Notes under the pieces: generated by a model
The model's database searches: none
Seen by the model: only the letters and a program-made list of their open reading frames with translations
What the model was told of the DNA's origin: nothing
DNA from: JADCCX01 sp031378805
GTDB lineage: Bacteria; Pseudomonadota; Alphaproteobacteria; Rhizobiales; Beijerinckiaceae
Length of the DNA: 22,841 bases
Direction of reading: 5' to 3'
NCBI GenBank assembly: GCA_031378805.1
Contig: JANNEO010000146.1
Span: 1 to 22,841, forward strand
Made by a program: the position numbers and the translations under genes
Shown: piece after piece, positions 7,721 to 15,032 of the stretch
Numbering within the stretch: position 1 is the first letter of the stretch
Layout of the letters: every line of letters begins with the position of its first letter

Positions 7721-8668
7721 TCAATCCCTGAAGGTTTTCTTGTGGGCCTGGAGTGCCGCCAGCCGCTCATCACGGGCACGGGAACGGTCACGTATCTCGT
7801 TGGCATCGGGGTTTCGCTCCCAGTCCCTGGCAACCTTCGCCGCGCCCTCGCCCTGCCAGGCCGTGGGTGATGCCGGATCGGCAGCCAGACGCTGATAAAA
7901 GCGGGAATACCGCGCGATGTAATCAGGAATCCCGCCCGGCGCGTTCAACTCGATGGTCTCGAAGGGACCAAGGAACGACCAGCGCAGGCCAAGGCCGTTC
8001 TTCACGACATGGTCCAGATCCTGTGGCGAGACATAGCCCTCGCCCACGAGTTTCATCGCCTCAGTGAGCAAGGCGCCCTGCAAGCGGTTGAGGATGAATC
8101 CCTCGATCTCCCTGGTCACGGTAATCGGTACCTGCCCGATTCCGGTATAGATGGCACGCGCCTGCTCCACAACGGCGGGCGCGGTCCAGGGCGCACCGCA
8201 CAGTTCGACCACGGGCACGAGATGGGGTGGATTCACCGGATGAGCCACCAGGCAGCGATGACGCCCCTTCAGATGCTCGGTGAACCGGGAGGCCACGATG
8301 GCGGAGGTGGAACTTGCCAGGATGGCGTCGGGGGGAGCCAGCCGATCGAGTTCCGAGTAGATTTCGATCTTGAGTTCCACCTGCTCGGGGCCGTTTTCCT
8401 GCACCAGGACAACGCCCGTCAGTGCTTCGAAAAGGGTCGGGGCAACCACGATCCGAGACAAGGCACCTGCCGGATCATCCGCCAGGCCATGGCTGTTCAA
8501 TTGCGCGAGAGCCTCACGGCAGAGTTCCCGGCAACGCTCGGCCTGACCCTCCATCGGGTCATAAAGCCTGACCTGCCAGCCTGCACGGGCGAAGATCGCG
8601 GCCCAGGCCCGCCCGATCAGGCCCGCTCCCACCACGGCCATGATCTTTTCGGTATGTGTCGCGGCCAT
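7721..8668 (-). CDS. NAD-dependent 3-hydroxyacid/3-hydroxyacyl-CoA dehydrogenase, lambda-crystallin type
   Basis: Proteins of this type oxidise a 3-hydroxy acid to the 3-keto acid with NAD; relatives are CRYL1 (L-gulonate 3-dehydrogenase) and carnitine 3-dehydrogenase. The 315-residue product has the Rossmann motif G14-A-G16-L-I-G19 and D37 at the end of beta-2, favouring NAD. QENGPEQ (90-96), SSTSAI (119-124), the catalytic-His segment AHPVNPP with H143, EGFILNRLQ and LGLRWSFLGPFE follow. The conserved NPPHLVPVVEL and the C-terminal YSRFYQRL resemble the lambda-crystallin branch more than FadB. ATG 8668 has GGGAAGG 4 bases upstream. The downstream BKACE would consume a 3-keto acid, so dehydrogenase then cleavage is a sensible route. 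The substrate is unknown; carnitine is one possibility. Confidence 0.9.
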   Translation of the reverse strand: MAATHTEKIMAVVGAGLIGRAWAAIFARAGWQVRLYDPMEGQAERCRELCREALAQLNSHGLADDPAGALSRIVVAPTLFEALTGVVLVQENGPEQVELKIEIYSELDRLAPPDAILASSTSAIVASRFTEHLKGRHRCLVAHPVNPPHLVPVVELCGAPWTAPAVVEQARAIYTGIGQVPITVTREIEGFILNRLQGALLTEAMKLVGEGYVSPQDLDHVVKNGLGLRWSFLGPFETIELNAPGGIPDYIARYSRFYQRLAADPASPTAWQGEGAAKVARDWERNPDANEIRDRSRARDERLAALQAHKKTFRD

Positions 8669-8797
8669 GGCACCTTCCCATTCAGTTCGGCATTGTCGTA
8701 CGTTGTCTCAATGGAGGCAATTCAAGCCAACAGCCGCCGCTTGGTGACCCCTCACGGTCGTCCAGTGGCAGCGACAAAGCAAGAGAGAGAACGACGG
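8669..8797. promoter_or_regulatory. Divergent control region between the dehydrogenase/BKACE pair and the SDR gene
   Basis: These 129 bases separate two divergent starts and so must carry both promoters. Near the leftward gene is CATTG-N13-CAATG (8691-8713) enclosing the palindrome CGTACG (8697-8702), within TTGTCGTACGTTGTC. It is a reasonable place for a GntR- or TetR-type operator, but the symmetry is only partial and no regulator gene is in the window. Confidence 0.3.
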
Positions 8798-9574
8798 ATG
8801 GACCTCAATATCAAGGGATTGCGCGTCCTTATCACGGCGGGTGCCGGTGGTATCGGGCTTGAGATTGCCCGGGCGTTCGTGGCGGAGGGTGCCCTTGTGC
8901 ATGTCTGCGATGTGGATCCGAAGGCAATCCAGGCGCTTCGGACCTCCGATCCCGCGTTGTCAGCGACGCCCTGCGATGTCTCGGACCGTGCGCAGGTCTC
9001 TGCCCTCTTCGACACGGCGGTGGAGCGCCTGGGTGGACTGGATTGCCTCGTCAACAACGCAGGCATCGCCGGACCCACTGGCCGTGTCGAGGAAATCCTG
9101 CCCGAAGACTGGGATCGCTGCCTTGCCGTCGATATCACGGGGCAGTTCAACTGCACGCGCCTCGCTGTCCCGCATTTGCGCCTGTCAGACAAGGCCAGCA
9201 TTATCAACCTGGCATCCGCCGCAGGCAAACTCGGTTTTGCCATGCGCTCGCCCTATGCGGCGGCCAAGTGGGGCGTGGTCGGCTTCACAAAGTCTCTGGC
9301 GATCGAACTGGGGCCAGACAACATCCGCTGCAATGCCATCCTGCCAGGACTGGTGGATGGACAGCGTATCCGCAACGTGCTCGGCGCTAAGGCCCAAGCG
9401 CGCGGCATGAGCCTCGACGAGACAACCAAGCTGGCCTTCATGGGTGTTTCGGTCAAGAAGTTCGTGCCACCCGCCGAAATCGCCCAATACATCGTGTTTC
9501 TGGCATCTCCGCTGGCCTCGACAGTGACGGGCCAGGCCATCGCTATCGATGGGGACACACAGATGCTGGTGTGA
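8798..9574 (+). CDS. SDR family oxidoreductase (NAD-preferring)
   Basis: This is a classical short-chain dehydrogenase of 258 residues that interconverts an alcohol and a ketone with a nicotinamide cofactor. It has the cofactor motif TAGAGGIG (13-20; usually TGxxxGIG, with Ala replacing the first Gly) and D38 at the end of beta-2, indicating NAD. NNAG is at 86-89. The catalytic residues are S140, Y153 and K157 (SPYAAAK), and IRCNAILPGLVDG follows. The C-terminus ends with the usual TGQAIAIDGD segment. The frame is open further upstream, but that part is antisense to the dehydrogenase. ATG 8798 has an AGAGAGA purine run before it and gives the standard length. It is divergent from the dehydrogenase/BKACE pair and may share its regulation and pathway. 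The substrate cannot be read from sequence. Confidence 0.9.
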   Translation: MDLNIKGLRVLITAGAGGIGLEIARAFVAEGALVHVCDVDPKAIQALRTSDPALSATPCDVSDRAQVSALFDTAVERLGGLDCLVNNAGIAGPTGRVEEILPEDWDRCLAVDITGQFNCTRLAVPHLRLSDKASIINLASAAGKLGFAMRSPYAAAKWGVVGFTKSLAIELGPDNIRCNAILPGLVDGQRIRNVLGAKAQARGMSLDETTKLAFMGVSVKKFVPPAEIAQYIVFLASPLASTVTGQAIAIDGDTQMLV

Positions 9575-9601
9575 CAATGCCACCTGACACAGTGGGCTTG
9601 A

Positions 9602-10555
9602 TCAGGACATTCTGTCCCGGTTGTAGACGAGCAACGCCGCCAGCGCAGCGGCACGCGGACCAAAGGGCTCTAGCGCCAGCCTGGCAGTATCCGTCACCTC
9701 AGCCAGGAAGTGGCGTGCGCCCGAGACACCGCGCAGGCTGATGAAGGTTCCCTTGCCCGCAGCAAAATCCTTGCCCGTCGCCTTGCCGACCGCTGCCGCA
9801 TCGCCCTCGACATCAAGGAGGTCATCCTTGATCTGGAACGCCAGACCAAGGGCTCGCGCATAGCTGCGAACCGCTGCCGCCTGCCGCGCCGTTGCGCCGC
9901 CCAGCACCGCCCCCATGGCACACGCCGCCACGATCAACGCTCCCGTCTTCATGGACTGGATGCGCAGAATGTTGTCTTCGGGTGATAGCCCCGACATGTC
10001 GGCGGGATAACGCCCTTCAGCCGCCAGATCGAGCAGCTGTCCGCCCACCATGCCGCCAATGCCAGCCCCCTGGGCCAGCAACCGCACGAGTTCAATGCGT
10101 TGGTGCGCGGAGGCAGCGGTGCGCCGATCCGCCAGCACGTCAAAAGCCAGCGTCAGAAGCCCATCCCCGGCCAGCACGCCCATGGCGTCGTCATGGATCT
10201 TGTGCAGCGTAGGCTTGCCCCGGCGCGTGTCATCATTGTCCATGGCGGGCAAATCATCATGCACAAGACTGTAGCAATGAACCATCTCGATGGCGGCACC
10301 GGCACGGACAGGCCCGGTTCCCCGTACTCCGAACAGGCGCGCGGTTTCCACGAGCAGGAAGGGTCGGAACCGCTTGCCGCCGCCCAATGCCGTGTACCGC
10401 ATGGCGTCCATCAAGAGAGCAGGACGCATGATTTCGGAGCCTGCTCGCCCGTCCTGCAACAGGGTCGTCAAAATGCCTTCGGTCTGCCCCGCCACACGCT
10501 GAATGCGCAGGGCAAGCGCGGACTGGCTCAACATCTTTATCGGTGCTTTCGTCAT
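9602..10555 (-). CDS. ispA: Polyprenyl synthetase, farnesyl-diphosphate synthase type
   Basis: This enzyme condenses isopentenyl diphosphate with allylic diphosphates in the cytoplasm; the bacterial IspA branch yields C15 farnesyl diphosphate for quinone, undecaprenyl and hopanoid routes. The 317-residue product has GGGKRFRP (58-65), the first aspartate-rich motif DDLPAMD (100-106), RRGKPT (111-116), a central GGQLLDL and the second aspartate-rich motif KDDLLD near 245. The two-residue insertion in the first motif (DDLPAMD, not DDxxD) and CYSLVHDD before it match bacterial FPP synthases. A longer-chain product (GGPP) cannot be ruled out. ATG 10555 is chosen on family length, though it lacks a good Shine-Dalgarno; ATG 10534 is an alternative. 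It converges with the SDR gene, 27 bases apart. Confidence 0.88.
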   Translation of the reverse strand: MTKAPIKMLSQSALALRIQRVAGQTEGILTTLLQDGRAGSEIMRPALLMDAMRYTALGGGKRFRPFLLVETARLFGVRGTGPVRAGAAIEMVHCYSLVHDDLPAMDNDDTRRGKPTLHKIHDDAMGVLAGDGLLTLAFDVLADRRTAASAHQRIELVRLLAQGAGIGGMVGGQLLDLAAEGRYPADMSGLSPEDNILRIQSMKTGALIVAACAMGAVLGGATARQAAAVRSYARALGLAFQIKDDLLDVEGDAAAVGKATGKDFAAGKGTFISLRGVSGARHFLAEVTDTARLALEPFGPRAAALAALLVYNRDRMS

Positions 10556-10717
10556 GCCAGAATCTGCGCATGGCTGACTGCACTGGTCAATATGCGGCCT
10601 CGCGGGATTGGACGCAGCCTTGAGCACACTCCTGGTCACGATTTCGCCACGGCGCGGGTTGCAATTGCGCCTGCCGGGCGGACCGCCTAACTTCGGGACA
10701 AAGAGGATTTCTGCCTG

Positions 10718-11689
10718 ATGTCTGACCGCCTTGATCTCAGCCATGACCCATTGCGACTGACCACGCCGCGCCGGTATCTGCTGCGGATGATCGTTTTCCT
10801 GATGCTGGCGGGTTTCCTGCTGCTGGTGTTGGCCAAGGATCTGCAAAGTGCCTTCATGGCGAATCCCGGACTGAACGGGCTGATCCTGGGCTGTCTTGGC
10901 ATCGGCATCCTGCTGGCCCTCTGGCAGGTGATCCGCCTGTTCCGCGAGGTGCGTTGGGTGAATGAGTTGCGCGGCGCACGGCCCGATCTCGCCCTGCAGG
11001 CCACGCCGTCGCTGCTTGCACCCATTGCCACGCTGCTCGGCGACAAGGCGGGCCGCAGCATGATCTCCACCAGCACGCTGCGATCGGTGCTGGAATCGGT
11101 CGGGATGCGGCTGGACGAGGGACGCGAAGTCTCACGTTATCTGACGGGACTCCTGGTTTTTCTCGGTCTTCTGGGCACGTTCTGGGGCCTGCTGGACACC
11201 GTCGGATCGGTCGGCAAGGTCATTGGTGCCATGCAGACCGGGCGGGATGCCACTGTGCTGTTCGACGAGCTCAAGACCGGCTTGCAGGCACCGCTGGCGG
11301 GCATGGGCATTTCATTCTCCTCCTCGCTTTTCGGCCTTGCAGGTTCGCTTATTCTGGGGTTCCTCGACCTGCAGGCGGGGCAGGCCCAGACACGCTTCTA
11401 CAACGAGCTGGAGGACTGGCTGTCGACAACGGCAACAGATGCATTGCCTGGCGATACGGGCGATCTCTCCTCGGCAGTGGAGCGCTTGAACCGCCTTATT
11501 TCCAGCCAGTCGGGGGCCGCTGTCACCAATCAGTCGCTGGCCAGTCTGGCAGAGGGCATCCAGCAACTGGTCGAACACATGCGGACAGAACAGCAGCAGA
11601 TACGCGACTGGGTCGAGTCCCAATCGGAAAGCCACGAGGATGTGAAGAAGCTGCTGAAGCGGCTTCTGGTCGACAAGGAGCGCAGCTGA
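10718..11689 (+). CDS. MotA/TolQ/ExbB-like membrane stator protein
   Basis: The 323-residue protein has two transmembrane helices near the N-terminus (about 23-41 and 52-71), a cytoplasmic segment (72-138), and two more (about 141-160 and 192-218). These contain LLVFLGLLGTFWGLLDTV and AGMGISFSSSLFGLAGSLILGF, the signatures of the MotA/ExbB proton-channel fold. The C-terminus (about 285-323) is charged, Gln/Glu-rich and probably coiled coil. Such proteins form the pentameric ring of ion-driven motors that act on the cell wall or outer membrane. The next gene, overlapping by one base (TGATG), encodes the matching MotB/OmpA partner. AAGAGGA at 10701-10707 is the Shine-Dalgarno. No flagellar, Tol or Ton gene is nearby and no ZorC/D/E-like gene follows, so neither a flagellar stator nor a complete Zorya system is supported. 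Confidence 0.85.
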   Translation: MSDRLDLSHDPLRLTTPRRYLLRMIVFLMLAGFLLLVLAKDLQSAFMANPGLNGLILGCLGIGILLALWQVIRLFREVRWVNELRGARPDLALQATPSLLAPIATLLGDKAGRSMISTSTLRSVLESVGMRLDEGREVSRYLTGLLVFLGLLGTFWGLLDTVGSVGKVIGAMQTGRDATVLFDELKTGLQAPLAGMGISFSSSLFGLAGSLILGFLDLQAGQAQTRFYNELEDWLSTTATDALPGDTGDLSSAVERLNRLISSQSGAAVTNQSLASLAEGIQQLVEHMRTEQQQIRDWVESQSESHEDVKKLLKRLLVDKERS

Positions 11690-12705
11690 TGGCGCTTCCA
11701 CGCAACCGTCGTCGACACCAGGGCATCGACTACTGGCCAGCCTTCGTCGATGCGCTTTCGACGCTGGTGCTGGTCTTCGTGTTCCTGCTTGCGGTCTTCA
11801 TGATGGCGCAGTTCTTCCTCTCGCGGGAGGTCAGCGGCCGTGACGATGCGCTCACCAGGCTCAACCGGCAGATCGCGGAGCTGACGGATCTCTTGTCCCT
11901 CGAACGCACCTCTGGCCGTGGCCGGGAGGATGCCATCGCAGCCTTGACCGCCACATTGGAAGGGGCGCGGGGCGAGGCGGATCGCCTCAGGGCGGAAGCG
12001 GGCGCGCTCGGCAACGCCGCAGCCGGGGCAAGCAGCGCCCAGCGCACGCTGGATACCGAGCGGGCGCTCTCCGCCAGGGCTGCGGCCCAGGTCGAGATTC
12101 TCAACCAGCAAATCGTGGCGCTCAGGCGCCAGCTTGCGGCACTGGAGGAGACGCTCGGCATGTCGGAGCAGAAGGACCGGGATGCCCAGGCGCGCATCTC
12201 CGATCTTGGTGCGAGGCTCAATCTGGCGCTCGCCCAGCGTGTGCAGGAATTGACCCGTTACCGCTCGGACTTCTTTGGACGCCTGCGCAATGTTCTGGCC
12301 AGCCGTCCGGAATTCCGGATCGTCGGGGACCGTTTCGTCATCCAGTCCGAGATACTGTTCGATGTCGGGCAAGCCGCCCTCAATCCAGGCGGCTTGCCGG
12401 AACTCGACAAGCTAGCTGCGGCCCTCATGGACGTTGCGCGTGAGATCCCGCCGGATATCGCCTGGGTCTTGCGTGTGGATGGACACACCGACACGCGCCC
12501 CATGCGTTCAACGCAATTTCCCTCGAATTGGGAACTCTCGGCGGCCCGCTCCATTGCCGTGGTTCGTTATCTGGTCTCTCGTGGCATCCCCGAGACGAGG
12601 CTGTTGGCTGCCGGGTTTGGCGAGTTTCAGCCTCTCGAAAATGGCGAGGGTGACGATGTCCTGCGGCGAAACCGGCGGATCGAGCTGAAACTGACAGAGC
12701 GTTGA
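11689..12705 (+). CDS. MotB-like protein with C-terminal OmpA peptidoglycan-binding domain
   Basis: The 338-residue protein has a basic N-terminus and a single transmembrane helix (about 19-44) whose first turn carries an aspartate (D21, FVDALSTLVLVFVFLLA). That is where MotB-type stators keep their proton-binding aspartate. A long periplasmic coiled coil follows (about 50-190, Ala/Glu/Arg-rich). The OmpA domain is at about 212-338, with FVIQSEILFDVGQAALNPGG, the peptidoglycan-binding VDGHTDTRP (263-271), NWELSAARSIAVV (280-292) and RRNRRIELKL. It should anchor the preceding channel subunit to peptidoglycan through a long spacer. It is translationally coupled to that gene by a one-base overlap. 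The coiled coil is much longer than in MotB or ExbD, suggesting reach across the periplasm. Function unknown. Confidence 0.88.
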   Translation: MALPRNRRRHQGIDYWPAFVDALSTLVLVFVFLLAVFMMAQFFLSREVSGRDDALTRLNRQIAELTDLLSLERTSGRGREDAIAALTATLEGARGEADRLRAEAGALGNAAAGASSAQRTLDTERALSARAAAQVEILNQQIVALRRQLAALEETLGMSEQKDRDAQARISDLGARLNLALAQRVQELTRYRSDFFGRLRNVLASRPEFRIVGDRFVIQSEILFDVGQAALNPGGLPELDKLAAALMDVAREIPPDIAWVLRVDGHTDTRPMRSTQFPSNWELSAARSIAVVRYLVSRGIPETRLLAAGFGEFQPLENGEGDDVLRRNRRIELKLTER

Positions 12706-12776
12706 ACCGTGGGGTTCGCCGCGTGGTGCGATGGCGGTGGCCTTTGCCGGATGCTGGAACAGGCGCCACCCCGCAC

Positions 12777-13037
12777 ATGGTCGGCTTCATCCTGATCAAT
12801 ACCGACACAGCATTGCTCGATCGGATTTGTGTCGGTTCGCAGTGGAAAGGCCAGGGCGCAGCGAGGCGCTTGCTGGCGGAGGCCAAGCGCTTGTCACCCC
12901 TTACGGTGCGGCTTGATGTCAATGCCATGAACCACCGGGCCATCGCCTTCTACCGCCGATAAGGCTTCAAGCGAACGGGCAAAGGCGTCAACCCGCGCTC
13001 CTGCTTGCCGATTTTCCACTGTCATTGGCTGCCCTGA
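12777..13037 (+). pseudogene. GNAT family acetyltransferase remnant
   Basis: In one frame the sequence reads a recognisable GNAT core. It has the strand MVGFILINTDTALLDRICV, the acetyl-CoA loop QWKGQGAARRLL, and the LDVNAMNHRAIAFYRR stretch. It then hits TAA at 12960-12962 exactly where the family normally has an aromatic residue or Leu before GF. After the stop the same frame continues GFKRTGKGVNPRSCLPIF, the usual GNAT ending, to a TGA at 13035-13037. The roughly 50 N-terminal residues of a normal GNAT are also absent: only 71 bases separate the OmpA stop from ATG 12777. The 3' part overlaps the convergent ABC exporter gene. A single substitution (TAC or TAT to TAA) would explain the stop. 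Confidence 0.75.
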
Positions 13038-14823
13038 TCGCCGCATCGAACTGCAGGTGGGCAAGGCGGGCATACAGCCCATCCTGCTTGGCCGCGAGGC
13101 TTTGATGGGTGCCCTCCTCCACGATGCGCCCCTCATCCATCACCAGGATGCGGTCCGCCTTCAGGATCGTCGCCAGGCGATGCGCCACGACGATGGTCGT
13201 GCGCCCCTGCATCAGGATATCGAGCGCGGCCTGCACCGCGGCCTCGTTTTCCGCGTCGAGCGCAGAGGTCGCCTCATCGAGCAGCAGGATCGGCGCATCC
13301 TTCAGGATCGCGCGGGCAATGGCGAGCCGCTGCCGTTCGCCGCCCGAAAGTGTTACGCCGCGCTCTCCCACCTTGGCCTCGAAGCCCTTGTCCAGTGCAT
13401 CGATGAACCCCATGGCAGAGGCCTGTGTGCAGGCACGACGCAGGTCAGCATCGGTCGCATCGGCGCGGGCATAGCGCAAGTTCTCGGCAATCGTGCCGGA
13501 GAAGATGATGGGATCCTGTGGTACCAGCGCGATGCGGGCGCGAAGGTCATCCAGGCTGACCAGACGCACATCGATGCCATCAACGCGGACACAGCCTTCT
13601 GTGGGATCATAAAACCGGGCCACGAGTTGTACGAGCGTGCTCTTGCCTGCCCCGGAGGGTCCGACAATGGCGATCCGCTCTCCGGGCCTGACTTCAAGCG
13701 TCATCGGCCCCAGCGAGGACTGCTCGGGCCGTGATGGATAGGCGAAAGTGACATTCTCGAGCGCAATGGCGCCCTTGGATGGTGATGGCATGATCACCGG
13801 ATGGTCCGGTTCGCCGACCTGCGGTTTGGTCTCGAGCAATTCTGCAAGGCGTCCGGCAGCGCCGGCGGCAGCTGAAATTTCCGTCCAGACCTCAGAGAGC
13901 TGGCTGAGGGAACTCGCGGCGAAGACGGCGTAGAGAATGAACTGCGACAGGCGACCGCCCGTCATGCTGCCCTCGATCACAGCCTGGGCACCCAGCCAGA
14001 GAATGCCGATCACACTGGCAAAGATGAAGAAGATCGCCACCGCAGTCAGCAGCGCCCGTGCTTTCAGGCTGTCACGCGCCGTGCCATAGGCGGTCTCGAC
14101 TGCACGGGCATAGATGCCGCGCACGCGATCGCCAGCCCCGAAAATCTGCATGGTCCGCGACGCGCCGATCTGCTCGGTGGCATAGGCCGAGGTTTCGGCC
14201 AGGGCATCCTGCGCCTCGCGCGAACGGCGGCGCACGGAACGCCCCGCGCCGATCAGCGGCAAGACGATCAGCGGTATGGCGACAAGCACCAGCGCAGACA
14301 GCCTGGGGCTGGTCCAGACCATCATGACCGTGGCTCCCAGGAACAGCACGACATTGCGCAAGGCAATGGAGGCGCTGGCACCGAAAGCGGATTTCAGCTG
14401 CGTCGTATCCGCAGAGAGCCGCGAGACAAGTTCTCCTGAGCGGGATCGGTCGAAGAATGCGGCGTCGAGCCGCGTCAGGTGAGCGAAGACGGCCCCGCGC
14501 AGGTCAGCAACCACGCGCTCGCCGAAAGTCATGACAAAATAATAGCGCAGCGAACTCGCAACGGCCAAAATGCCGACCACGCCGAGCAGCACGCCGAAGT
14601 ACTGGCTGATGAAGCTGGCATTTTCCGCCGTGAAACCCAGATCGACAACCCGGCGAACCGCAACAGGGATCAGCAGGGTTGCGGCTGAAGCCACTGTCAG
14701 GGCCACGATGGCTGCCGCTATTCGCCCCTTGTGACGCATTGCATAGGGGATCAGGGGCAGGAGGCTTCTGAGCGACGTTGTGGGCGACGCTTTGAGGCTG
14801 GAGGTGTCGCCTGTTGTGGCCAT
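12988..14823 (-). CDS. ABC exporter, fused permease-ATPase half-transporter (MsbA/multidrug type)
   Basis: This protein has an N-terminal six-helix transmembrane domain (about 20-310) and a C-terminal ATPase (about 340-590), the layout of homodimeric exporters of lipids, drugs or peptides. Visible motifs are Walker A GPSGAGKST (388-396), the Q-loop VPQDPIIFSGT, signature LSGGERQR (492-499), Walker B ILLLDEAT with the catalytic glutamate, and H-loop VVAHRLAT. ATG 14823 gives 611 residues, a normal length. The frame is open to 14997, but that extra sequence looks like leader DNA shared with the divergent ATPase gene. AAAGGA lies about 13 bases upstream, rather far. The last bases overlap the GNAT relic. 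The substrate cannot be assigned. Confidence 0.92.
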   Translation of the reverse strand: MATTGDTSSLKASPTTSLRSLLPLIPYAMRHKGRIAAAIVALTVASAATLLIPVAVRRVVDLGFTAENASFISQYFGVLLGVVGILAVASSLRYYFVMTFGERVVADLRGAVFAHLTRLDAAFFDRSRSGELVSRLSADTTQLKSAFGASASIALRNVVLFLGATVMMVWTSPRLSALVLVAIPLIVLPLIGAGRSVRRRSREAQDALAETSAYATEQIGASRTMQIFGAGDRVRGIYARAVETAYGTARDSLKARALLTAVAIFFIFASVIGILWLGAQAVIEGSMTGGRLSQFILYAVFAASSLSQLSEVWTEISAAAGAAGRLAELLETKPQVGEPDHPVIMPSPSKGAIALENVTFAYPSRPEQSSLGPMTLEVRPGERIAIVGPSGAGKSTLVQLVARFYDPTEGCVRVDGIDVRLVSLDDLRARIALVPQDPIIFSGTIAENLRYARADATDADLRRACTQASAMGFIDALDKGFEAKVGERGVTLSGGERQRLAIARAILKDAPILLLDEATSALDAENEAAVQAALDILMQGRTTIVVAHRLATILKADRILVMDEGRIVEEGTHQSLAAKQDGLYARLAHLQFDAAIRAANDSGKSASRSAG

Positions 14824-15032
14824 GGATGAACCCGGTTCCTTTGAACGCAACCCGTTGTCATTCCGTTGCCACAGATCGGCCAAGGTCGAAAGTGCGGAGA
14901 ATGCCGCATCAGCGCAATCCGCAGCTTGACCAGACGCAAGTGACGCAGAAGGAGCAAGTGATACAAGAGGCGCAACGTCCATCTTGTCTATCAGCACTTG
15001 TCACGGGCCTGCCGCGCCCGCATCTGTTGGTT
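14824..15032. promoter_or_regulatory. Divergent leader between ABC exporter and copper ATPase, with imperfect dyad
   Basis: A strong Shine-Dalgarno-like AAGGAG (14949-14954) is followed at once by an interrupted dyad. CAAGTG (14955-14960) pairs with CACTTG (14995-15000), ATA (14961-14963) with TAT (14989-14991), and CAAGA (14964-14968) with TCTTG (14982-14986). Small bulges lie on the right arm and a 13-base loop between. GCAAGTGA also occurs twice, 18 bases apart (14936 and 14954). Either a metal-regulator site or an RNA hairpin near the start of copA would fit. No canonical CueR dyad was seen. Confidence 0.4.

Noticed and set aside
7706..7724. TTG 7724 as the BKACE start
   Set aside because: It would overlap the dehydrogenase stop and consume the AAAGGAA ribosome site that serves ATG 7706.
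8009..8797. Upstream extension of the SDR frame
   Set aside because: It lies antisense to the dehydrogenase gene. The SDR fold begins at ATG 8798 with a purine-rich ribosome site.
9575..9601. Possible terminator hairpin between SDR and ispA (GCCAC...GTGGGC)
   Set aside because: The stem is short and bulged with no T-run; support is too weak.
10718..12705. Zorya anti-phage system (ZorA/ZorB)
   Set aside because: Only the motor-like pair is present. The flanking genes are a prenyltransferase, a GNAT relic and an ABC exporter, with no ZorC, ZorD or ZorE-like protein.
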